Source: Desulfobacterales bacterium (GTDB lineage Bacteria; Desulfobacterota; Desulfobacteria; Desulfobacterales; UBA11574). From it: 13,459 nucleotides of DNA. Below, piece after piece: positions 1 through 6,568 of this stretch. Both the position numbers and the translations under genes were made by a program. Numbering within the stretch: position 1 is the stretch's first letter; every line of letters begins with the position of its first letter. The notes under the pieces are model-generated. The model was not told the DNA's origin and did no database searches. It saw only the letters and a program-made list of their open reading frames with translations. The stretch covers positions 1 to 13,459 of the forward strand of contig JAAXQD010000223.1 of assembly GCA_012974475.1 (NCBI GenBank). Reading direction: 5' to 3'.

Positions 1-39
1 ATCTTATAGGGTTAAGGCTTTTTTGTTTTTTTGAGACTG

Positions 40-912
40 CTATAAATGCGTGTGTTGTCTTGCAGAAAGAAGGTCGGATACAGAAACCAGATCAAAGAAA
101 GGCCCCTTTTCATTGAGCTCTTGTTTGAAATCATAAAGGGCTGTCAGGGTGGAAAGGTGAGGATGTCCGATGCCGATGGCTGCCCCATGTTTTAAGGCAT
201 ATTGCTTTAAATGTTTGAGTTGTCGGCGGACAGCCCGTATATCGGGAGAAGTGTCTAAAAAGACGTTCCTCGGTGCGGTCCTCATGTTCAACCGTCTGGC
301 CATTTTGTAAGCCTGTGAATGACTGCTCGTCAAACTGTCCACAAAAAAAAGATCCTTCTTTTTGATTATTTTCAATGCCTGAACGACCTTGGTGGAGCAG
401 GATGTAAACTTTGAGCCCATGTGGTTGTTCACACCCGTTGCTTGGGGAATTTGCGACAGATTCTCTGCGATGGTTTCTTCGATTTTACGATTTCCGTATG
501 AGATGTAAACGGCGCCCGGCCCCGGGTGGATTTCGTTGCTGTATGGTTCCATGGGTTGGTGCAGCATGACTTCAAGGCCTTTTCCGGTTATTTCCTCTGC
601 GAGATCCTTGGAATGCCGCAGTTGGGGAAGGATGGAGAACGTCATCGGAATTTTCAAGGACAAAAACGCCCGCACCCGGGAGACGCTATGCCCGATGTCG
701 TCAATGATCAAAGCGATCCTGGACGCCGGCGCTGAAAAAGACATCCCTTGGCCACGGGGTTTGGGCATGGGCCAGATGCGCCTTTCATTGGCTTCGGCGA
801 TGGAAAAAAAGTTCAGTCCGAACAGGGTGCCGGCGAGGTAGGTCAGGCCATTTACCAAGAAAGATCTTCGATGATTCCGCTGGGTTTTTTCTTCTTGATA
901 GTTTCCCTTCAT
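40..912 (-). CDS. Divergent polysaccharide deacetylase (YibQ-like) with a Tat-like signal peptide
   Basis: A 290-residue protein of the divergent polysaccharide deacetylase family (YibQ, formerly DUF610), a NodB-fold group thought to act on envelope polysaccharide in the periplasm. Visible family motifs: ALIIDDIG with the paired aspartates at 71-72, MLHQPMEP with His118, NNHMGSKFT with His164, the FFVDS strand, and GIGHPH near the C-terminus. The N-terminus has Arg15-Arg16 in HRRSFLVNG, then a hydrophobic stretch to about residue 36 and AEA at 39-41, which reads as a twin-arginine export signal with cleavage near 41. I chose ATG 912. An upstream in-frame TTG at 996 would add 28 residues before the signal and lies upstream of the likely promoter. 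No clear Shine-Dalgarno precedes ATG 912. The gene is last in the leftward block, 303 bp after the phosphoesterase gene. Family assignment is firm; the substrate is unknown. Confidence 0.88.
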   Translation of the reverse strand: MKGNYQEEKTQRNHRRSFLVNGLTYLAGTLFGLNFFSIAEANERRIWPMPKPRGQGMSFSAPASRIALIIDDIGHSVSRVRAFLSLKIPMTFSILPQLRHSKDLAEEITGKGLEVMLHQPMEPYSNEIHPGPGAVYISYGNRKIEETIAENLSQIPQATGVNNHMGSKFTSCSTKVVQALKIIKKKDLFFVDSLTSSHSQAYKMARRLNMRTAPRNVFLDTSPDIRAVRRQLKHLKQYALKHGAAIGIGHPHLSTLTALYDFKQELNEKGPFFDLVSVSDLLSARQHTHL

Positions 913-957
913 GATAAGCGTTGGATACAACTTATTGTGATAAAGGTCAAGGGAAAA

Positions 958-971
958 CACAATATATTGTG
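958..971. promoter_or_regulatory. Perfect 14-bp palindrome, possible operator
   Basis: CACAATATATTGTG is its own reverse complement. It covers the proposed -10 element of the deacetylase promoter, the usual position for a repressor site. The regulator is not identifiable from the window. An AT-rich palindrome of this length could still arise by chance. Confidence 0.35.
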
Positions 972-990
972 AATTTTGAAAAAGGATCAA
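961..990 (-). promoter_or_regulatory. Candidate sigma70 promoter for the deacetylase gene, overlapping a palindrome
   Basis: Reading leftward, TTGATC (990-985) is followed 18 bp later by TATATT (966-961), or at 17 bp by ATATAT. A transcript would begin near 954, giving a leader of about 42 nt to ATG 912. This also argues against the TTG at 996 as the start. A second weaker pair, TTGACC (950-945) with TATCCA (927-922) at 17 bp, would leave almost no leader and is less likely. Confidence 0.45.
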
Positions 991-1030
991 ATTCAAAACC
1001 TTGAGGATGTTTGCTGAAGAATGGATTTTT

Positions 1031-1092
1031 GAACCGAACCGGCCAGGGTGTTTTTCGTCGCCGGGCCGGGGATTCGGTCCGGCGGTTGGTTC
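1031..1092. repeat. Imperfect GC-rich inverted repeat (hairpin) in the intergenic gap
   Basis: The arm 1031-1041 (GAACCGAACCG) pairs with 1083-1092 (CGGTTGGTTC) over 10 bp with one bulged base. The interior contains further pairing blocks such as GCCGG/CCGGC. It lies 124 bp downstream of the phosphoesterase stop when read leftward. No T-run follows on either strand, so it is not a classical intrinsic terminator. It could be an RNA processing or pausing structure, or a small dispersed repeat. Confidence 0.35.
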
Positions 1093-1215
1093 AGTCTTTA
1101 CAATATCGTCATGAGGTGATTTGCACGCGGTTGCTTTTACTCGGGTTTTAGATGAACATACCCTGACGATCGATTAATGTTCCCCCTAAATGAGCGTAAA
1201 CAAAACGGGAAAATA

Positions 1216-1698
1216 TTAGATGTCGACGATCTGTGTCTTTATGGAATTTCCCCGGATGTGAAGCAAGGCGAGAGACGCTGGAAAATTACGGCGCGGCTGT
1301 GCCGCACTGCCGGGATTCAGAAAGAGCACGCCGCTATTTTCTGCAACAGAAGGGCAGTGTAAATGACCATGGATGATGGCGTCAAAGCCCGACTCCGAAG
1401 GGGCAATATCGAGCCTGTGAATATCGTGAATGACATACAGGAGAACGTCAGCGACTTCGACGGTCTCTGTTAGGGGGAGTTTCTTTAAGGATTTAACCCT
1501 GTCCATGTTGCCCCGGACCGCCACCACCGGCGCGATGGTTTGCAGTTCCTTTAGAACGTCGCTGCTGCCGACGTCTCCGGCATGAATGATGAGGTCGACG
1601 CCTTTAAGGGCTTTGGCGGCCGTTGTCGGAAGAAGACCGTGGGTGTCCGAAATGACCCCTACGACAACATTCCCCTTGTTTTCGAAATTGACCGGCAT
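1216..1698 (-). CDS. YfcE/MJ0936-family metallophosphodiesterase
   Basis: A 160-residue calcineurin-like phosphoesterase of the compact YfcE/MJ0936 type, which uses two divalent metals to hydrolyse phosphodiesters; the natural substrate is usually unknown. The metal-binding motifs appear in order: SDTHG (Asp18, His20), HAGDV (Asp42), RGNMD (Asn64, Asp66), His91, GHLH (His112, His114), then the terminal NPGS (128-131). The segment around His91 reads VIHD where many relatives have HG, a mild departure. I chose ATG 1698 because GGAAGAGG sits 5 bases upstream; a GTG at 1713 is in frame but overlaps that site. No signal peptide is seen, so the enzyme is cytoplasmic, unlike its neighbours. It follows the DUF2059 gene by 45 bp and is probably cotranscribed with it. 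Length is normal for the family. Confidence 0.9.
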   Translation of the reverse strand: MPVNFENKGNVVVGVISDTHGLLPTTAAKALKGVDLIIHAGDVGSSDVLKELQTIAPVVAVRGNMDRVKSLKKLPLTETVEVADVLLYVIHDIHRLDIAPSESGFDAIIHGHLHCPSVAENSGVLFLNPGSAAQPRRNFPASLALLHIRGNSIKTQIVDI

Positions 1699-1703
1699 GA
1701 GCG

Positions 1704-1711
1704 CCTCTTCC
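1704..1711 (-). promoter_or_regulatory. Ribosome binding site fixing the phosphoesterase start
   Basis: GGAAGAGG on the minus strand lies 5 bases before ATG 1698. This decides in favour of that start over the GTG at 1713. Confidence 0.6.
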
Positions 1712-1743
1712 ACCCGGCATGCAGCACCAGGGATTGACAGGAT

Positions 1744-2298
1744 CTAATCTGCACGTTCAATAAAATACCCTTTTTCATCCATATAATCTTCTTCTATGAG
1801 CCGTCTTTCAACGTTTTTTATTATATCCATAAGAATATCTTTGCTCCATTGTTCACCGATGGACATACCCTCTTTGACAAGAACCGGCTGAAGCGATAAA
1901 ATTTTTTTTCCGACAGGACTTTCATGGAATTCAATTAATGCGAGTATTTCCTGGTGGGTAAAATATTTGTCGTACATGGGTACAAATCGATCGAAAAAAC
2001 CGCCCGGAGCCCACAGGTTCAATCGTATTTCTTCCATGCACTTTTCTTTCATTATTGAAACGAGATCCGGCGACAACCCCGGATACTTTTCACGGGTTAA
2101 GGATAGGTATTGTGAAAGTATATATTGGGACATAATGTCCACCTGCGCACTCATCCCCGACATCTTTATGAGTCTGTGAATGTCCGTTTTTTTAGCAGGA
2201 TCGATGGGCGGGTTTTCTCCATACACCCCCGGGATGAAAAGAAACAGTGAAACGATCGATAGCGCATAGAAAAAGCCATATTTTTTTATTTTTTTCAT
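1744..2298 (-). CDS. DUF2059 domain-containing exported protein
   Basis: A 184-residue protein starting MKKIKKYGFF. The lysine-rich start and hydrophobic segment to about residue 24, ending GVYG/ENPP, form a Sec signal peptide with likely cleavage after Gly27. The mature part is helical and charged. The region with FDRFVPMYDKYFTHQEILALIEFHESPVG is typical of DUF2059, a periplasmic family of unknown function. I chose ATG 2298, since the upstream TTG at 2364 would bury the signal under 22 extra residues; the ribosome site is weak either way. It lies 88 bp after the AsmA-like gene and 45 bp before the phosphoesterase gene on the same strand, so an operon is likely. The domain assignment is from the recognisable YDKYFT...EFxxSPxG segment. 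No catalytic residues can be named. Confidence 0.75.
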   Translation of the reverse strand: MKKIKKYGFFYALSIVSLFLFIPGVYGENPPIDPAKKTDIHRLIKMSGMSAQVDIMSQYILSQYLSLTREKYPGLSPDLVSIMKEKCMEEIRLNLWAPGGFFDRFVPMYDKYFTHQEILALIEFHESPVGKKILSLQPVLVKEGMSIGEQWSKDILMDIIKNVERRLIEEDYMDEKGYFIERAD

Positions 2299-2386
2299 CG
2301 GGGCGAAACCTGTTTCACCGGGGGCGCGCTCTTGTGGTTTGCGACAAAAAGATCTATCTTCCAATTATCCCAGCGTGTTGAGGAAG

Positions 2387-5300
2387 TTATTGACTCTCCT
2401 CCTTATCCGGAGGCACGAGCTCTTGATTTAGAAGTACAGGCTCGATGATTTTGACCGGAAGATGGAGCGTTCTTTTCATTATCCCCAACAGTCCCGATCC
2501 CACCGCTGTGGGTGAAATCGGCGTCACCCGTGGATTGTTCAGATCTCCCTCTATTCGCACCGGAAAGGAGATCAAGGATCCCCCAAGAATATAGTTCACC
2601 CCCGGTAGATAACGGACGATAAAGTCGACGGCTTTTAAAGGTGCCACCAGGGCCGTAATATCCATTTTTTTCTTGAAATAGTCAACATATCCATGACAGA
2701 CGATCCCCATGGACATACCGTCGATGACCATTTCGTTTAAATTTAAAATGCTTTTTTGAACGTCTGCTTTGATATGGATGGAATGGTAGCCAAATCCTTC
2801 TGCGGAAAGATCCGGCATCTTCCCCTTAAACATTTCTGTAACCTGAATGAAATTGGAGATATCTATCAATAGGCTATAAAATCTGCCCGCGTAGATCCGG
2901 CCCTTGGCGGCATCAAGTTCTATATGTCCTCCAATGGATTGAATCAGTTGTTCATTCTGACCATGGGCCGTCAGTTCTCCGTCAAGATTGTAGTCACCGT
3001 CCACTTCTGCGGCCTTGTCCAGCAAACAGGAAATGAGGGATTTGAGCTTTTGCCCACGTACAGACGGTTTCACATGGACGCTGATTTCCTCGGGCGATAT
3101 TTTCAACGTGCCCGGTGTGGAAATGGTGCATAAACTCGCATTTTTGAGAGTAACATCTGCAGACCGATCATTGAAGATTACGTCGGCCTGGAAGGGATTC
3201 CAGGTAAACCCTTTATAGGTCAAGCGTTCTGTTTTTAGTTTCAAGACGCCGCGTATGGGATTTGTCCATGCTTTTTCGTCCGCCGGGTCGGGGTTTTTTT
3301 TACGGTATTTATCCATGGCTTGACGGAGTTTGTCGAGATCTATTGCTTCGGAGTAGAGTTCCATATTCAAGTTGGGCTCATTGGCCGACAAATCCACGTT
3401 TCCTGTAAGTTCAAACTGGTTGTCCGCCCACGACAGGTTTGCTGATTCAACCTGAAGGTGGTGATCATTTATGGTTTTAAGAGAAAGTTCGTTGACAATC
3501 AACGGCGATGTGGATGTCCCCGGAAAGAAAAGATTGGTTGCCTGGACTTCGCCCTGTAAGGTGGAGTTCAAGGGCCGATCCAGAAGTACGCGGGCCTGGA
3601 AATTTCCGTTTATCCAACCGTTTAGAATTTGATTTTCCGCGACGATGCCATCCAGCGTCGATTTGTGTAAATTTCCGGCAAAGAAAAGATCTGCCATCCG
3701 GTTTTTTTGAACAAATTTTATGGATGCGTGGTCGTCCTGGTCCTGGATGGCGAGGTTTTTAATGGTCAATGCATGGGGACTTGCATGAATATCCGTTGAA
3801 ACCTTGATTTTTGGCTGGAATACCAGGTCTCCTGAAAAACCGGTTTCGTGACCATGGTTCCAGGTTAGATGCGCCGTAGAAACCGATATGGGCGGTTTTA
3901 AGTGGAGATAGGGCGGCAGTTTTATAACGTCTGATATCCATCGGACCGAATCCGGCCCAAGGTCTCCTTGGAATGTGAGATCCACCTGGCTTAAATCCTT
4001 CAGGTAATCCTTTAAATCCCCCGAAACCTCCAAGGATGCGTCCAGGATGCGGGCATGAGAATCGGAAATTGAAATATTCTCGGCAGTCGAGTTGAAAAAT
4101 CCTTTTGTGACTTTCAATACCCCTGGAAAAAGGGATGAATTTAAAGCGACATTCCGGGCCTCACCTGCAATTTGGAATTGAAAATTTTCCGGATCGAAGA
4201 GCTTGCCCTGATATTGCATGGAAGACAATGCAATGACACCGTGCACACCCGTCAGGCCATAAATTTCCCCGGAGATTATTTTAGAGGATTTCAGCCATGG
4301 GAATATTTCTTTTAAGTCGAAGACTGCCTTTCCGGAGGTAATTTTTAGGTCAGGTGCTTTATCCCAGGATGTCTGAGTCGAAAACGCCGTAAAAGAAGAT
4401 TTCCCCATGCTTCCGCTCAGGTTGTTTACGCCGGTGGTGATCCCTTTGTAAAAATATTGACCGCTGGCGATTTTCAATGGATACGGCAATCGCCGGTAAT
4501 TTACAGACAGGTTAAATTGAGATACCTCCACCTTCGCTTCTATGGAATCAATGCTGTCTCCAAGATAGAGTCTTCCCGTGGCCCTTCCTTTCGGGTTGTC
4601 TATGAGGGCCAATTCCTTGAGAAAGGCGTCATTTCTCACCACACGATTCAAAATCGGCGGAAGCTGCGCCAGGTTTGCATCCACCGATATATCGAGATTA
4701 AAAAGGGCATCTTTGCCTGTAAGGCCTAACTTCAAACTTCCATCGAGACATTGGGAGGTCTCCAGTTGAGCTTTAAGATTTTGACCGTTTAAGACACCTT
4801 CGGAAATCGTTACATTCCCTTCGACTCCCTCCAGATCCAGGGCCACGCCGGGAACAAAAATCTTGCCGTCCGAAATGCCGCCGTCAAGGGTCATGTTCTC
4901 CAGCGATCCCAAATCCGCCAAGGAACTTGCATGGGTGGTATAATTGATGGCGGGCACTTTTCCACCTCTTATGATCTTAAAAATATCCTGTACAACGGGG
5001 CTTTTTCCAAACAGCTCCAGGGCGACCTCCCGGGTGGAAGGAACGTCAACGTTTGTGCCCGTAATCCTCAGATCGATTTTCCTGGGTGTGGAAGAAGACG
5101 ACGGCGTGAAATCCAATCTTCCGCTCACATCCAGCTCTGGATAATCGAGTTTGAGTTCATCGAGGGTGAAGATTAATTTATTTTCATTCAGATCGACGCC
5201 GCCTTTGAACCGTTTAATTTTCAAAGCGCACTCTTTTTCTCCAGGGTGTATTGCCAGATCGAGGGCGGAACAACTCAAATCTCCCTCAATGGATTTTAGA

Positions 5301-6076
5301 CCGTCTGCTTTAAAAATGATATTCAGGTTCACCGGGGAGGTTAGCACTTTATAATGGAGAAGTGACGAAAGACGCCGGCTTAAAAAATGAGAACGGATCT
5401 TCGTTAACTTAATATTGCCGCGGCTTTTGAGATTTTCCGGGTTGACCGTCCCTTTTATGGAAATGTCTTCCCACAGGGTGGACGCGCATTGGATGTCAAA
5501 ACTGATTTTGTGGGTTGTTTGGGCAATACGGGCATTGATGTCCTGAAACTTAAAACCGGGCATTTTGTCTTCGATAAAATTGAGACGGCCGTTTTTCACG
5601 GATATGACAAACCCGGGGGTTTTTTCTGAAAAAAATCTTAAGGTTTCAGCGATCTTTTCTTCAAGATCTTCTAGTAATACAGGCTTTAAATCACCTTCTT
5701 TTTTGTCCGGTGGGACGCTAATAACGATTTTAACGTCCGGAGATTTGATGTCGATTCCGGCATTCTGAAATTTTCCCATGAACAGCGGCAGAATTTTAAT
5801 GGAGACCGTCAACGACGACAGGGTGCCATGGGCGATTCCCGGTACAGAGAAGTTGCCCTGACGAATGATCAATTTGGGTTTCGGGAAGAAGGATACATCA
5901 AGGTGCTGAAATTCCACCTTGCCGTTGAGTGCTTGTGATATCTCATCCTGGATTTTGTTTTTAATCGATTCCCGATTGATCACCCGGTCTGCAAACGCCA
6001 TCAATACGGATAAAAATATGACAACGGCCATCAGAGATCCGATGGCCCATAAAGAAATCTTTGTAGGCTTGTTCAT
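2387..6076 (-). CDS. Large AsmA-superfamily (YhdP-like) envelope protein
   Basis: A 1229-residue protein close in size to YhdP. Residues about 9-31 form one N-terminal membrane helix, followed by the AsmA-type opening (INRESIKNKI through KVEFQHLDVSFFPKPKL). The long middle is beta-rich with recurring 'sGdl/GxvdL' strands, as in the repeating-groove bridge proteins. The last ~250 residues hold the AsmA-like C-terminal region (GHIELDAAKGRIYAGRFY, then VRIEGDLNNPRVTP near 1185), ending in an amphipathic segment. Characterised relatives (AsmA, TamB, YhdP, YdbH) span the periplasm and help move phospholipid to the outer membrane; that role is inferred here. The start is forced: an in-frame TAA directly precedes ATG 6076. 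No Shine-Dalgarno is visible, only an A/T-rich leader. It heads the leftward block and diverges from gyrA. Superfamily sure; exact subfamily less so. Confidence 0.85.
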   Translation of the reverse strand: MNKPTKISLWAIGSLMAVVIFLSVLMAFADRVINRESIKNKIQDEISQALNGKVEFQHLDVSFFPKPKLIIRQGNFSVPGIAHGTLSSLTVSIKILPLFMGKFQNAGIDIKSPDVKIVISVPPDKKEGDLKPVLLEDLEEKIAETLRFFSEKTPGFVISVKNGRLNFIEDKMPGFKFQDINARIAQTTHKISFDIQCASTLWEDISIKGTVNPENLKSRGNIKLTKIRSHFLSRRLSSLLHYKVLTSPVNLNIIFKADGLKSIEGDLSCSALDLAIHPGEKECALKIKRFKGGVDLNENKLIFTLDELKLDYPELDVSGRLDFTPSSSSTPRKIDLRITGTNVDVPSTREVALELFGKSPVVQDIFKIIRGGKVPAINYTTHASSLADLGSLENMTLDGGISDGKIFVPGVALDLEGVEGNVTISEGVLNGQNLKAQLETSQCLDGSLKLGLTGKDALFNLDISVDANLAQLPPILNRVVRNDAFLKELALIDNPKGRATGRLYLGDSIDSIEAKVEVSQFNLSVNYRRLPYPLKIASGQYFYKGITTGVNNLSGSMGKSSFTAFSTQTSWDKAPDLKITSGKAVFDLKEIFPWLKSSKIISGEIYGLTGVHGVIALSSMQYQGKLFDPENFQFQIAGEARNVALNSSLFPGVLKVTKGFFNSTAENISISDSHARILDASLEVSGDLKDYLKDLSQVDLTFQGDLGPDSVRWISDVIKLPPYLHLKPPISVSTAHLTWNHGHETGFSGDLVFQPKIKVSTDIHASPHALTIKNLAIQDQDDHASIKFVQKNRMADLFFAGNLHKSTLDGIVAENQILNGWINGNFQARVLLDRPLNSTLQGEVQATNLFFPGTSTSPLIVNELSLKTINDHHLQVESANLSWADNQFELTGNVDLSANEPNLNMELYSEAIDLDKLRQAMDKYRKKNPDPADEKAWTNPIRGVLKLKTERLTYKGFTWNPFQADVIFNDRSADVTLKNASLCTISTPGTLKISPEEISVHVKPSVRGQKLKSLISCLLDKAAEVDGDYNLDGELTAHGQNEQLIQSIGGHIELDAAKGRIYAGRFYSLLIDISNFIQVTEMFKGKMPDLSAEGFGYHSIHIKADVQKSILNLNEMVIDGMSMGIVCHGYVDYFKKKMDITALVAPLKAVDFIVRYLPGVNYILGGSLISFPVRIEGDLNNPRVTPISPTAVGSGLLGIMKRTLHLPVKIIEPVLLNQELVPPDKEESQ

Positions 6077-6216
6077 TTAAAAATAAACACAATTTATGGA
6101 TAGCGTGTAAAAGAAAAAAACTTTTAAACCTCACAGGATTGTAAAATATACATTTTGGGCGCACCGAAAAAGCAAACATTATGTTTTGAATTTATTTAAA
6201 CAAAATAAAACAATAT

Positions 6217-6245
6217 ATTATACCATAATAAGTCTGGAAAATATA
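6217..6245 (-). promoter_or_regulatory. Extended -10 promoter for the AsmA-like gene
   Basis: Reading leftward, TGG is followed directly by a perfect TATAAT (6222-6217), the TGn extended -10 arrangement. The -35 position at 17-bp spacing is TATATT (6245-6240), which is poor, as is common when the extended -10 is present. Transcription would begin near 6210. Confidence 0.6.
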
Positions 6246-6301
6246 CGGTGTTTTCTTTGCAAATCATAGCCAATAATTGCAATTTAGTCCAGCGCTTTTA
6301 T

Positions 6302-6330
6302 TTGACACACCGGCCGCTTTCCTCTATAAA
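6302..6330 (+). promoter_or_regulatory. Strong sigma70 promoter for gyrA
   Basis: A perfect TTGACA (6302-6307), a 17-bp spacer and TATAAA (6325-6330) give a near-consensus promoter. The start would be near 6337, leaving an untranslated leader of about 230 nt before gyrA. Confidence 0.75.
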
Positions 6331-6436
6331 CGATTCATAAAGATCGAGTTGTAAAATCGGTTCGTGATTTTCTTCAACAGAGCTTCGCCGGTTTGAACAA
6401 ACAAGTCCAATACGATCCCATCATGGATGAAATCGT

Positions 6437-6493
6437 AAAAAGCCGTTTTCCATGAAACCGAGGTGTCAAAAGGGATTTTTCATTGAACCGTAG
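6437..6493. repeat. Imperfect tandem repeat in the gyrA leader
   Basis: Two copies of about 27-29 bp with period near 30. The first runs AAAAAGCCGTTTTCCATGAA then ACCGAGG, the second AAAAGGGATTTTTCATTGAA then CCGTAG. Matches are concentrated in AAAAG, the T-run with CAT, and GAA-ACCG. It could be a degenerate duplication or part of a dispersed intergenic element. No function is evident. Confidence 0.35.
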
Positions 6494-6568
6494 ACGGCGG
6501 GATTAAACTAAAAACACATTGGAATTCGATTTCTTACGGATTCTCTATTGACAGAAGGTAAGGGGTAT

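Larger units (their letters stand above)
913..1215. other. Intergenic region between deacetylase and phosphoesterase genes
   Basis: This 303-bp stretch holds the candidate deacetylase promoter, the 14-bp palindrome and the GC-rich hairpin. No open frame with a credible start and ribosome site was seen between 1093 and 1215. The gap suggests the deacetylase is transcribed separately from the three genes upstream of it. Confidence 0.6.
6077..6568. other. Divergent control region between the AsmA-like gene and gyrA
   Basis: This 492-bp region has no credible gene; the only small frames are about 10 codons. It carries two opposed promoters, a very AT-rich core around 6181-6250, and an imperfect ~30-bp tandem repeat in the gyrA leader (6437-6493). 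The gyrA leader would be about 230 nt and the AsmA leader about 134 nt. No riboswitch fold I recognise is present. Confidence 0.6.

Noticed and set aside
1..39. Terminator after the deacetylase gene
   Set aside because: The 39 bases available show A/T runs but no stem. The real end may lie outside the window.
1177..1362. A 61-codon plus-strand frame overlapping the end of the phosphoesterase gene
   Set aside because: It mostly overlaps a well-conserved gene on the other strand, and its start has no ribosome site.
6181..6250. AT-rich core as a replication origin
   Set aside because: I found no DnaA-box cluster (TTATCCACA-like) nearby and no dnaA or gyrB gene. Promoter elements explain the composition.
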